Below are positions 13,279-24,195 of a DNA stretch of 64,000 bases, in pieces. Origin of the DNA: Pyxicephalus adspersus (lineage: Eukaryota; Chordata; Amphibia; Anura; Pyxicephalidae); contig NC_092859.1 in the NCBI RefSeq assembly GCF_032062135.1, positions 47,144,119-47,208,118 of the forward strand, written 5' to 3'. Position 1 is the first letter of the stretch; each line of letters starts with the position of its first letter. Both the position numbers and the translations under genes were made by a program. The notes under the pieces were generated by a model. It searched no databases, was not told the origin of the DNA, and was given only the letters and a program-made list of their open reading frames with translations.

Positions 13279-13429
13279 ACAATAGGAAGTTGAAAAGATC
13301 GAACATACTAAGGAGGCAGAGATTAAAAAATCTGTAACAAAGTAAAGGAGGAAGGTAGAAAACATCTTCCCCTCCCCTGCCTGAAAACATTTCTAGGGAG
13401 AACACTAAAACGGATTGATCAGAATGTAA

Positions 13430-13575
13430 ATTAATAAACAGTATTTATATAGCGCCAACATACTACACAGCACTGTACATTAAATAGGGGTTGCAAATGA
13501 CAGACAGATACAGACAGTGACACAGGAGGAGAGGACCCTGTCCTGAGGAGCTTTCAATCTGGGAGGTGAGGAAAG
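13430..13575 (-). mobile_element. L2/CR1-like 3' end
   Basis: Reversed, the segment runs from AGATTG-type and GGGTCCTCTCCTCC-type blocks through GTACAGTGCTGTG to GGCGCTATATAAATACTG. This is the 3' end shared with the copies at 14905-15240, 36840-37000, 37440-37560 and 38598-39370. No coding part remains. Confidence 0.75.
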
Positions 13576-14517
13576 AAATCTGTTTCTTCTGACCTGTTAA
13601 ACACACAATGAACATTTCAAGTCCAGCCTAAATAAATAGCTTATGTCTAAGAGGACTTAAATGAGCTTTGTATACCACCACACGTTATAACTACAAGCAA
13701 TCTGTACATAACATGTAAAGTAGCTAGCATGAGATAAATGAGCTGCTTCTATAGGGACACGTTCAGTAGCAATGCTACATTTGTTTTTCTTCTCATTATA
13801 ACACTGAAGAATCCTCACACATACCTTCACATGTATGCTCACTCAGCTTGTGTCACAGCCCGGCAAAAACTGTGGCATGAAGCTGAACCTGTCTAATGAA
13901 GGTAACAACGGCGGCCATTTTTTTGTAGACTAAAATGAATCGTGCCTATGAAACTTGATACGATATGATGGCATCTCAGTTGGGGACAAACTGTTCACCA
14001 CTAGGGACTCTAGTGTTCACAACGTAAAATGCCTGCCTAATCCCACACGTCGTTGAGTGAATAATATTCCTGTATAATAATATATAAAATAATAATGCAC
14101 CACACAAATTTTATAATTAGGAAAATAAACATGTGTCTGTGTAGTGTGCATCCCAAGCTGACACCTTTCCTGTTATGCCATTCCCTTGTGTAATAACATA
14201 AACTTACCTGATTGCAATGTTTATACCGGTAATATACACCTGTATTTACTCTGTCACCGGTTTAGGTATGGTAACTGTCTCATATAACAGGATGCAGATA
14301 TTCAGTCTGGATTGGCCAGGTCAGAAATTATGTACATTTATTCCAATCAGCCAGGGTCATGCTAAGATCCTTGACATTGTACACTCTGCAAATTCATAGC
14401 TCAAGTGTTCATTAAAGAAAAGATTGCAAACAAGCAGGTCAATTTATTTTACTGCAGAAGGAATATCCCCTGTCCCTTCTGCATTATTGAACCTACCTGC
14501 TTACAATTTTTTCTTTC
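13576..14517. other. No gene or clear element recognised
   Basis: AT-rich unique-looking sequence with only short, unbiased open frames. I see no splice-flanked coding segment and no inverted-repeat pair. Confidence 0.5.
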
Positions 14518-14909
14518 TTCAAGCGGAAGTAAACCCAAAACAAAAAAAAAATCACACTTACCTTTCATACCGCAGATCAGTCTATCCATCGGGAGATTTC
14601 TTCCATCAGGTCTCGTGTCGTCCCAGTATCTGTCTTCAGCCCGGCACAGAGGGAGAACCAGGTGCCAACATGTTCTCCTCTTTTCTTCCGGGTTCTTCTT
14701 CCTACATCACCTGATCTCCCACTGCGCAGAAGCAAGATCTGGTGACATAGATTGTGAAAAAAAAATTGGCGATGTCACTGCTCATGCTTGAGATCAGCAA
14801 TTTTTTTCCTTATTGATGAAATGGCTCCTTCTGTGCATGCCCAAGATGCTCAGGCGTGCACAGAAGGAGCAGCCAAGGAACTCCCAGGATGCGTGCCCTC
14901 CCATTCATA

Positions 14910-14941
<32 letters not shown>

Positions 14942-15684
14942 ACAGGATTTATATAGCGCCAACATATTACGCAGCGCTGTACATTAAACAGGGATTGCAA
15001 ATGACAGACTAATACAGACAGTGATACAGGAGGAGAGGACCCTGCCCCGAAGAGCTTACAATCTAGTAGGTGGGGGAATTCCGAGTCAAAGGTGACACCA
15101 AGACAACGTGCCTGAGGGGAGGGCCCAATAACAGTGTTGTTAACAGTTAGATATATGTCAGGGGGAGATTTGGAATTTGAGGGGGGGATGATGACGAGTT
15201 CTGTTTTATCCAGGTTGAGTTTCAGAGTATAAGTTGTAGAGTATAATTATGTGTCCAAATCTGTTCCAATTCCTGTGTCAATTCCCTGGATGAAATCCCA
15301 TTGCACTTATAATTTTGACATTTAAGATTTGGGCACATGTTCAGGGTCCCAATGTGACCTTGACTGTTGTTTCAAGTGTTTTGGGCCCTGATTATGGATG
15401 GACTGATCAGAGTATAAGGAATTTGGGATATCAGTTGAACCTGGGGAGGGGTTGGCAGGGCAATAAATATCAATGTGCACTCAGCTGGAACTAAGGGATA
15501 GTGACCATATAAATCTATGAGAAGATTAAAGTTTATCAGAGGAGTGCTGCACCCTCTTTTTTTTAAAAAAAAAGGATGTTGCAATTAAAAAGAAAACACT
15601 AACAAACAACATTTTTACTTTAAATAAAAGGGTTGTCTACCCTTTTATGTAAAGTAAAAATTCTGAATTTAGGTACGCTTTAAG
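14518..15684. mobile_element. Non-autonomous repeat interrupted by an L2/CR1-like fragment
   Basis: It begins AAGCGGAAGTAAACCC and ends AGGTACGCTTTAA, like the relatives at 11671 and 21976. The middle (14905 to roughly 15530) is foreign: an L2/CR1-like 3' end with a (TTA)n tail. The host sequence resumes with the T/A-rich block near 15550. Boundaries of the inner insert on its right side are approximate. Confidence 0.55.
14905..15240 (-). mobile_element. L2/CR1-like fragment with (TAA)n tail
   Basis: Read on the minus strand, it carries a reverse-transcriptase remnant around 15200 matching LKLNLDKTELV in the copy at 38.6-39.4 kb. This is followed by the 3' end CAGCGCTGCGTAATATG, GGCGCTATATAAATCCTG and a TAA microsatellite tail (14909-14940 on the plus strand). 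Being 5'-truncated with a microsatellite tail is typical of this retrotransposon group. Confidence 0.75.
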
Positions 15685-15899
15685 TTTAGTCCTGTTTCAA
15701 GCTTTATTAGGCAGGGTTCACTTCCCTTCCATTTCAATTGTCTGTACTTGTTTGTTATACAGGTTTGTAATCTCTCATCCCTACAGTGCTGTGTAATATG
15801 TTGGCAAGTTATAAGGTAAGTAATAAATTGGTTAGGATACATATTAAGTTCTGTTAATTTACACAGGAACACCTATGGGTCTTTATATAAATGTTTTCC

Positions 15900-17070
15900 A
15901 CGGGGTGGGGAGCGTCAAGACCAGCCACTTAGGCTGAGAGCTCCACAACAGCATTGGCAAATAGCTATGACTTTTACAGCTCTACACCATCTTCTGACTA
16001 CAACAACCAAGGGTTTTTCTCCCTACTAGACTGTGATGAAATGGAGGAAAGGGAAAACCAAGCCGCAGAAGCTCACAGATTTCTTTTATCCACATGAGCC
16101 TCCAGCTATCCAAGATGGCGCCACTAAATTAAGGCCTAGCTCTCCATGAAATCCAGCATCACAAGTAGGAAGGGTTCATTACCGGAAACCATCCACTCAG
16201 AAAGATTGGGTGAGTCGCTTAGCTCTTTCTTTTCCAGGTGTTCCATGCTCCTCATGTTCCCAAAAAGGGGGCATGCTTCTAAGCTTCTGGAACAACAGGC
16301 AGCCACATACCCTCTCTCTCCTTAGAGAATTATCCTACTTCTCCTGGGGAAATCCCAGTATCCACCATGAAAGAGATGCTCCTCGCTTTAAAACAATCCT
16401 GCAGCAGGACATGGCCTCCATGTTCGAACAAATTAATCGATCTGCACTAACCCATGCTAAAAGAATCCAATGTATAGAAGACAAGATGGGCGAGTTTTCA
16501 CAGGCACATAATGATTTAGTGGATGCTCATGCTGTTCACTCCAAGGATATTCAGTGGCTAAAAAATAAACTTGCAGACGTCGAGGATCACTTTCCCAGAA
16601 ATAATATAAAGTTTTGCGGCATACCTGAAACATTCCATTCCTGAATACCTTCTATCCCTTCCAAAATGCTTTTTGTCTTCAACCTCTGAATATGACCTAT
16701 TGATTGATCAGGCCCATAGGATCCCTAAACAAACATTTGTTATGACTCTGCACCCAGGGAAGTATTGGCAGGACTCAATTTTCCACATTAAAGAGAAAAT
16801 AATGACAGCTTTATGGAAATCCTCCTCCTTACTTCATCACTATAAAGATATTCAATTGTGTGTTGATCTCTCTCAAATTACTATGCAAAACAGAAAGAAA
16901 CTTCACCCTCTTTCCAAAGCTTTACACTGTACACAGTAAATGTTTACACTGTATCCTTAGTAGATGCTGGGCTCAATCCCATCAAAGAATGGCAATTCTC
17001 TGCCTCTGCTCCTAACATCAAATCACCTCACAAGATTGAAGCGAGGATAGTTTTTCTTGCTAATGTTTAT
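15900..17070 (+). mobile_element. L1-type retrotransposon fragment with ORF1 relic
   Basis: The segment carrying the ORF1 relic also holds a possible 5' UTR with AAGATGGCGCC near 16112 and, downstream of 16940, sequence that could continue ORF1 with further frameshifts. ORF2 was not recognised. The outer limits are estimates and no target-site duplication was found. Confidence 0.55.
16210..16939 (+). pseudogene. L1/Tx1-like ORF1 protein relic, frameshifted
   Basis: Two open segments in different frames (16210-16644 and 16673-16939) together resemble L1 ORF1p. The first holds a heptad-like helical stretch around MFEQINRSALTHAKRIQCIE, then LKNKLADVEDHFPRNNIKF and GIPE, the entry to the RRM-like domain. 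The second contains DQAHRIPK, also typical of that domain. Family role: an RNA-binding chaperone for retrotransposition. The frameshift between the segments and the missing C-terminus make this copy dead. Confidence 0.8.
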
Positions 17071-17739
17071 CCTATATAAATATGGACTACCAAGTTGCAT
17101 GATTTCTCGACATAAACAATATTTAAACAATATAAAAATCTAAACAGATATACATGAGAGAGTAAAATATGTATTACTTGTAAACGGCATTAGTTGTGCT
17201 TATCTAAACATTTGTTTAAGCAACATTAAAATGTTATATGCAAATAACTCATTTTATAAGGAGCTATATAGTCTTTGTAATATTCGTAGATATACAGAGG
17301 AAGGAGATTAGTTTTGTAAATAATGTCACCAATCTGCATTGTTAAATGAATAAAAAATTTAAAATATATGTATTTAAAAATTATGGTTTGTGGCAAACCC
17401 TGTTGAAGCTCATGGAGGGGTTATTCTTCTTCAGGTCTAGCTATTTGTTGAGCTAATATGCAAGCTATTGTCAAACAAAAGGCCTGGCACTGTGAAGAAG
17501 GACACGTGTCAATGCCAAAGTTGAAAAAAAAATTGGAAAAGGCTTCTTTCATTCTACTTGTATGCGGGATGCACAAATCCCTCAAATTATAGACTAAGGC
17601 ATGCCTTAAAGCTGTGCATGGTGTTATAGAACAGTATACAGTTTACAGGCAGCCTCAATGATAGGGAAAAAAGATTCTATTCTTGCCATCGGTCCCCTCC
17701 TCAGCTGCAACAGTTACCTGGTCCTTTTGGTCAGATAAT
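17071..17739. other. No gene recognised
   Basis: AT-rich sequence with short unbiased open frames and no clear element ends. Confidence 0.45.
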
Positions 17740-17958
17740 GGCCACGATTTACTAAAGTTCTCCAAGGCTGCAGAGAATACACTTTCATCAGTGAAGCTGG
17801 GTTATACAGAAACCCTGGAATGGATAAGTCATTACTTATTTGTTAGCAAATGTTTTCAATTCTGGAATGTTTTCCATTACAGTTTTGCTGGATCACCCAG
17901 CTTCACTGTTGAAAGTGTTTTCTCTCCAACCTTGGAGAACTTTAATAAATCAGGGCCA
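17740..17958. mobile_element. Foldback MITE, GATTTATTAAAGCTCTCC family, copy A
   Basis: The left end has GATTTACTAAAGTTCTCCAA and the right end has the inverse TTGGAGAACTTTAATAAATC. Inner blocks CATCAGTGAAGCTGGG and CCCAGCTTCACTG also pair, so most of the 219 bp folds on itself. There is no coding capacity. A possible short duplication AATG flanks the GGCC ends. Other copies: 35114, 35260, 42131, 44195, 58690, 59310 and 60378. Confidence 0.85.
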
Positions 17959-20828
17959 ATGATGGCAGTGCTCTCCTCTGTTGTCTGATGCTCTGGCAAG
18001 CAGCTGATTTATTTCAACTTGAACAAAAAGGTCTTATTTCAAACAGTTTTAGCAGCAACACATTATTTATCATCAATTGGTAATAGACCCACATTGTCTT
18101 CTGGTTCACTGATTCCATTCCTATAAATCTGTAATTAAAAATAGAAAAGACCACAGATGATACAGCAGTCTAAATTTAGTCAGTCCAAGGACGTTTTATT
18201 AAGGAAGCCTTGTCCAAAATATATGAGAGTTTCTGACAGTCTGAATGAAGGTCTCCCAGACTCCTTTCTTTTCTTTTCTTCCCTTTCCTTCCATCTTGTT
18301 TCTCTACTCTCCGTCATTTGTCTCTTTTCTGTTTCCCCCCTTTTTATATTTGCTTACCGGTCACATTATAGTTGGATCAACTTTGGTATTCTCTGATTTA
18401 CTTCCCTTTTTTTCTTTTCTCTTGTTTTTTCCATCACACTTGTAGAAGATATCAACTTCTCTTTTGTTCAATTTAAGTGTAATGGTGGTTGACTACTGGC
18501 TGTCTCACAACTGTTTTGCTCAGATGGTAAAATGTTGTTTTTTATTTATTGTTATTATTGTTTTGTTACCTTTTACTGTGTGTATTATAGTTCCTTACCT
18601 ATTACAGAGCATATTACCCTATTTAATGATGTAATTTCCTTCTTGTTACATATTTCAGTGTTCAAAAGGTACAGAATGTATAATATTTTATGTTATCTTC
18701 CAACTTTGTAATTTTTCTATTATGTCAATAAACTTAATAAAAAGATTGAAATACAAAATGTATCAGAGACACAGAGTACAGACAGATATTTAATTACAAG
18801 ATCAGCAGTGACTGGCCAGATGCACTGTCACTGTGACAAATGACTGTGACTGATAACATTTTAAGGTGGTTTAGATGTTTAGTATCAGGTAAATGTGCCC
18901 CAAACCTAGAAAAAAAAAACAATCAATGTACAATAAAACCAATAACCATCCAAAATACTAAATTACCAACAATCCACTTTTTAAATGCAAAATCAAGCTG
19001 CGATTTATAGACAAAGTAAGATTTTTATTTGTATAAAAAAAGGGCCAAAGGTATTGTTCACTTAAAAACTTACAACTGGCATTCCCATGAGTACACTGTA
19101 CGATGTATGGCAGCATGGTATAGCACTCTTCTTGACTCCGTCCTGTGCACCATTTTAGTGCTATTAGTGCACTGCAGACTGGGTCTTCACTGTGTTTCTC
19201 GATTAAAGATCAATTCCCTTAACCACTGACCGAATAATACTCGGTTTTTAAGCGAGGATTTTCTGTATCAGGATTTTATCTTTTGTTTGTCTTAAAACAG
19301 GGTGGATGTGTTTCTATTAATATTTATAAGCAATAATAAATTGAAGACAAAAGGAGTATCTGATTGCCCCAGGGATTGGGAGGGGATTTTTTTACTTTTT
19401 GTATCACATTGGACTATGATTCGTAAGCGTTTTCACAATAAGTGTGAGTTAATAGTTCTGTGCATGCAGAGTTTAGTTTAGTTTTGATTGAAATATGTCT
19501 TTTTTAGCCAAAATAACTATTTTAATATGTAAGGAATCATTAACCATGAATATCATAGCTAAAGTGCTTTTCTCACTAAATTTAACTAAAAAAACTTTCA
19601 ATAGAAATGAATGAACGCAGGTTTTTGGCTATTGAGAAGGCCATCCTGCATTATCTGTACTTAATCTATATTTACTGCATGTGTAAAAAAATATTAAACA
19701 CAAAACAGGTATTGATAGGTTTAAGGTTAGAGGGAGGGTATTTTACAGTCAGGGTGAATGTTAATCTGAGAGGAATCCTTATCTGAAGTTAAAGCCACTG
19801 CACTGAAAACAAACCTTAAAACAGCTAGTAGTACCAGTAATAGCTTGTTTTCAAACTCCTTTACTGCTTCTTAAGAATAAGTAACTAGTTCAATATAGAG
19901 AGGCCTGTAGCCGTAAGAAATTAGGCGCAGGGCCTACTGACAGGGTGCTAGGCCTAGCCCAGGGGTGTTAAGGGTTGATAAAATGTAGTATTGCTAGATG
20001 TGGCTGTGCTAGTTTGGAGCATGGGGTAGGAGGGGATTAGGAATAGGACGAGTTAAAGGGGGCTAGACGGAAGTGGGAGGCCCTCTTTTGGAAGAAAAAG
20101 TTTACCACCCACCCACCCTTTCTTTTAAGGTTATAATGTTTAGCTTTGGTTTGTGTTAGCCATTGGGGTCTTGGAAGGCAAGGATCTAGTGCATTGGAAA
20201 AGTGGTGGATTTTGGCAGGGGGAGATCCTCTTTGGTGGGTTCTCCCCCTTTTTGGTGAATGAATGATTATGGCTCCTGAGGCGGTGCTGGCCAACTAGGG
20301 GCCAAGGTGGAGATGTTGGAATAGGTAAATTCCTGTTGGGTGTGGATTTTGCCTTTTGAGACCTGTAGCCTGGTTGTTTGGGTGTATAACTGGGAGATTT
20401 GATTTTTTTACCAATATGGATATTGTTGTTTTGGTTATGTATTATTAAAAGGGAGGAATTAGGTTGTTGTTTAGGCCTTCCTAGTTGCAGCATTTTGTTC
20501 AGGGCAGTATACTACTGCTTTATTAATTATATATTTTTTGCTTTGCAACCTGATATTGTATGTAAGCAGCGTTTTTAAATATATGTAAACCCTGATAAGC
20601 CTTTTCTGTTTGCTTCCTTTTAGTCTCTTTACACAGTTGAAGCTTTTTGTTATACCCCAATAATAGGTGTAAAAAATTACTGTATATTCAGTGGGCTGCT
20701 TATTTCCCAGACTCTGCCTCTGCTAAATTGGTTAATGTTTTTCCCAACTATCTGTCTGTACTACAAAGCACTTCTCCCCGGTTATGAAAAAGAGTTGTTT
20801 TGTAGTTTAAAAACAGTTCCTGTTTTAT
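17959..20828. other. Intergenic region, no gene recognised
   Basis: AT-rich with scattered pyrimidine-rich stretches near 18.27-18.43 kb. Open frames here read as low-complexity peptides without domain features. I found no paired element ends or exon-like segments. Confidence 0.45.
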
Positions 20829-20895
20829 GGTGACAACACTGCTCCTTCATAGATACTGTACCATACAGTATCTATGAAGGAGCAGTGTTGTCACC
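20829..20895. repeat. 67-bp palindrome with 32-bp perfect arms
   Basis: Arms 20829-20860 and 20864-20895 are exact reverse complements around a 3-base centre (CCA). The arm starts GGTGACAACACTGCTCCTTC. The length is like a pre-microRNA, but perfect pairing and a minimal loop fit a foldback element or a hairpin-siRNA source better. Confidence 0.95.
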
Positions 20896-20955
20896 CAACA
20901 CACTTGTGACCTAGGATGGCTATGCTCATTCAACATGAGACCACTAAGTGATCCT

Positions 20956-21287
20956 TAAGCCGCATACACACTTGCAAATATTGTCGTTGGAAAGGATCTT
21001 TTATGATCCTTTCCAACCATGAAGATTCCATGATGCACAAACGAGTGCTGTACATACAGCACTGTTCTGCCCTTTGGAGGAGGGAGGGGAAGAGCGACAG
21101 GGCGGCACCCTGCTGCGGGCTCTTCCCCTTCCCTTGCATTAGGATTGTTCGTCGTTCGTGGATCTGCCAGGACGGTCGTTCGGTTGATGAATACTGTACA
21201 CGCTGTACACACGCCAGATTCTCGTCCAATATCGGTCCTGAGTTTATTATCGGGGGAGAACCAATGGACGTGTGTACGTAGGCTTTA
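20956..21287. mobile_element. MITE, ends AAGCCGCATACACAC / GTGTGTACGTAGGCTT
   Basis: The ends are imperfect inverted repeats of about 20 bp. Just inside the left end, GGAAAGGATC and GATCCTTTCC form another dyad. The middle (about 21070-21140) is GC-rich relative to the neighbourhood. Open frames across it are incidental. Confidence 0.7.
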
Positions 21288-21975
21288 GAAACAAATGAAA
21301 ACTCAGCCACCACATCTAAGGGCCGGTAATCTGTAGTAGTATTCCCTTTTTTGTTCACCTTTATTTTAAATGTATTTAGTTTAAAAAGCTTTTACCTAAA
21401 TTTGAAATTGTGTTTTGATAAAGAAAAAATTAAAAAAATAAAAGTTGCAAAGTACATCCAAAGAATGTATCTTTAAGTTTTGGTCACACCCCCAGAAAAA
21501 AATCTTGTATGTAACACCTTACTGTAGGCTTAGACTCTTAACTGCAGCTTGGTTACGAAATAGGAAATTCTCAAAAGGAAGTCTGTCCTCTGAGTTATTT
21601 TTGCCTGAGCTCTTTTTTTTTTTCTTTCCAAAAGCTGTGGAAAGTGGAAAACTGCAGAGAAGAAAATGAGCTGGCTGCCTGTTATGAATGCAACACAAAA
21701 ACTGAGAAGGAGAACAGCTACACAAGTCTGAAAAGTAAGTTGTTTGAGAGATTATTTTGGTTACTTGTTCCTATTAACCCTTTTTTGTTAAGATGATGTG
21801 CAAGAAAAGGAAAAGTATATTTTAAAAAATACAAATTAAACAGTGATGTTATACTTGAATGATTCTTCTCATTTAAGGGAACTTTTTTTGTATTTTTATA
21901 TATAGTGAGCATGGTAAAAGTCTACAAAACAGTCACAATCCATTGTTTATATTTTTATAAATGATCTAATGCAGT
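21288..21975. other. Intergenic; possible non-coding first exon of CD14
   Basis: A purine-rich stretch around 21640-21734 ends at a consensus donor (AAAA|gtaagt, 21735). The CD14 coding exon begins after an acceptor at 24185, so a 5' UTR exon must lie upstream if that acceptor is used, and this is one candidate. The assignment is weak. Confidence 0.25.
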
Positions 21976-22408
21976 GCTTAAAGCTTACCTAAACTCTAAA
22001 ATTTCACTTTTTTTCACTTTTACATAAAAGGGTTGACAACCTTTTTATGTAGGGTAAAAATTCTGTTTGTTTTTTAAATGCAACATCCTTTTTTTTAAAA
22101 AAAAAGAGGATGCAGCACTGCTACAATATTTTATGAATAGGAGCGCAAAGCTTCCCGGGATGCATCCCGGGAGGCTCTTGGGTGCTTCTTCTGTGCATGC
22201 CTTTTCGTGAATGTAAAATTAGCAGATCTCACGCATGCACAGTGAGATCGGCAAGTTTTTTTTCCTACCTACGTCACCCGATCTCGCACCTGGGTCGGGT
22301 GACAAAGAAAGAAGAACCAGGATGAAGAGGTGGATGCCGGGACGACGTGGGACCCAATGGAAGACACCTCCGGACCGGAGGCATTTTTGAGTTTTGTTCC
22401 TCTTTAAG
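21976..22408. mobile_element. Non-autonomous repeat, TTAAAGCTTACC start
   Basis: Starts CTTAAAGCTTACCTAAA and ends TTGTTCCTCTTTAAG. It shares with 11671-12150 and 14518-15684 the AAAAGGGTTGACAACC block, the T-run/A-run junction near 22090, and the CACGCATGCACAGTGAGATC block. Non-coding. Confidence 0.6.
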
Positions 22409-22426
22409 TCTTTCTCCCCAGAGCTT

Positions 22427-22621
22427 GCAAGAGGTTCCTTGAGCAGTGAGAAATTAGTGCCTTTTTGTATTTGTAAGGGTGACATTCTTCCCACTGATCA
22501 TCACACTAATGTACTGTGAGCTGTGGATATGATACTTAAAGCAGTGGTTCCCTGGAGACCTAAAAGTTGTTTCAAGAGGTTTCTCCCTCCTAAAAAGTTT
22601 GAAAAAGGCTGCTGTAGTGTA
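22427..22621 (-). mobile_element. hAT-like MITE fragment (GGTTTCTCAACC family)
   Basis: In reverse orientation it matches the blocks of the copies at 30162, 40158 and 44781: a GACATTCTTCC segment, GTACTGTGAGCT, CAGTGGTTCCCTGGAGA and AGTTGTTTCAAGAGG. The terminal inverted repeats are eroded. Confidence 0.55.
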
Positions 22622-23558
22622 TCGGTGTCCTATAAGGGACCTGTCAAAACTGGTATTATTTGGCAAAGCCAAGGGACCCATTTACTGCTGGGGGCTCCTT
22701 CTACCCAATTCCTTCAAGCTAAGCCTGCTTTCAGTGAGACATTGCATTGTGTGTGAGAGGGCTTTTCTGCTCCAGATGTAGCACGGCTTACATGTTTCAC
22801 ATGGCTGTGATTATTGTGCTAACAGATGTCTATAAAACAAACCTTTCAGAAACCAAAGCTGTGCAAACGTATCACAGCATAGGCAGTAATTCCTGTGCAT
22901 GAGTTTTCAAACATTAATCAAGATTTTGCCACTGAAATTAGCTTTTCAATAAACTCTACAGGTTACACTGGTTCTAGCAGTTGCTTGCGAAATGTTTGCA
23001 ATGGCTTGGCTTTTAAGTTCAACTATTGCAAATTGCCACAGGCCAACTTTACTCCAATTCTGTCCTGTATGTACCATATGTAAGTTTGATGAATAGATAG
23101 TTCTAAGGTGTCATAAGCTGCAAACTATTCAATTTTTGTTCTGGTTTTTATTATCCTGTGTGATGCATGTGTAAATCCCAGCATCTGTTATCAGTTTGTG
23201 ATTTTCAATAGCATATTTAGGGGTCTATTTGTAAGAAGTGAAGCGGGGGAATTTTCTATTAATATTCTCTAATATTCTATGTATTTCAATTATATTAATA
23301 GATTCTTCACCAGAGAATGTTTCAGTGAATATCAGATTCACTGCTTTAAAAGTATATAGAATTGAAGAGGAAGAGCATGGTGTAATGTAATGTAACTTTT
23401 TATTATGGTAATATCCACAGCCTAGTTCCTAAGTAATTGTAACTGTACATGAATACAGCTATACTATGTAGGCTGGTTGCTCCTGCCTTCAAGTACTGAA
23501 GAATTCTTGTGCTTTACCAGACAAACTTTTTCTCTGACCTCTTGTCTAGCAGACATTG
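22622..23558. other. Intergenic, no feature recognised
   Basis: Ordinary AT-rich sequence upstream of the CD14-like gene. No exon, promoter motif or element end could be supported. Confidence 0.4.
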
Positions 23559-23864
23559 CCCCTGATTCATCAAGCAAAATCGGATTATCGGTCGCGCATT
23601 CGTATTAGCGATCCGGAATCGTGCGCGATCGCGCTATTCAACAACCGGAAAAGCTCGCGCACGGAGCCGCGCTTATCCGACAGCTTTTTACTGGCAATCA
23701 TGCATTAAAAGTCACTGTTCCCCTAAAAAATCATTCATTCTAATGGCACACACATTACCCATAGCCCTAAAAAAAAATGTTTGCGCTGTTTAAATGTTTT
23801 TAACATTTGGTCGCGCGTATTATCGCGCTTCCAGCGATCGCGGATTTCAATGATGAATCAGGGG
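23559..23864. mobile_element. CpG-rich MITE upstream of the CD14-like gene
   Basis: The ends CCCCTGATTCATCA and TGATGAATCAGGGG are exact inverse copies. The 5-bp CATTG flanks both sides (23554-23558 and 23865-23869), a plausible target-site duplication. The interior is rich in CG dinucleotides (GGTCGCGCATTCG, CGCGCGATCGCG-like blocks), unlike the AT-rich surroundings. It ends 332 bp before the CD14-like start codon. Confidence 0.85.
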
Positions 23865-24195
23865 CATTGTCTGATAAAGATTTTAGTTTACAATGATAAA
23901 AAAATTCTCCAAAAGCTTCTGGCAACCAGAGACCATTTGGTTTTTTACTAGGCTATAGATTAGGACATATGGGTCATTTTGGGGGCTCCATTATTCTTGT
24001 CGGCAAAAGAGGGACATTTTTTTATTTTAAATAGTAATGGAATTTGATAAAAGTAATTTATGTGAAGTGTCTATTTTTGTAATTATTTTCTGTGTTGAAT
24101 TGAAAATCTGCCATAGTTCTGTTATGATCTGACAAAAGCTTGTACCTTTAATACTAAGAGCCTAATTTTTATTTTATTTTTCCAGAATACACTCC

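Noticed and set aside
12594..13405. Long open frames of about 230-250 codons
   Set aside because: They run through the 600-N gap and consist mostly of unknown residues.
20037..20493. Two minus-strand frames of 85 and 117 codons
   Set aside because: They overlap in different frames and read as low-complexity Pro/Lys-rich peptides without recognisable domains; one is likely a shadow of the other.
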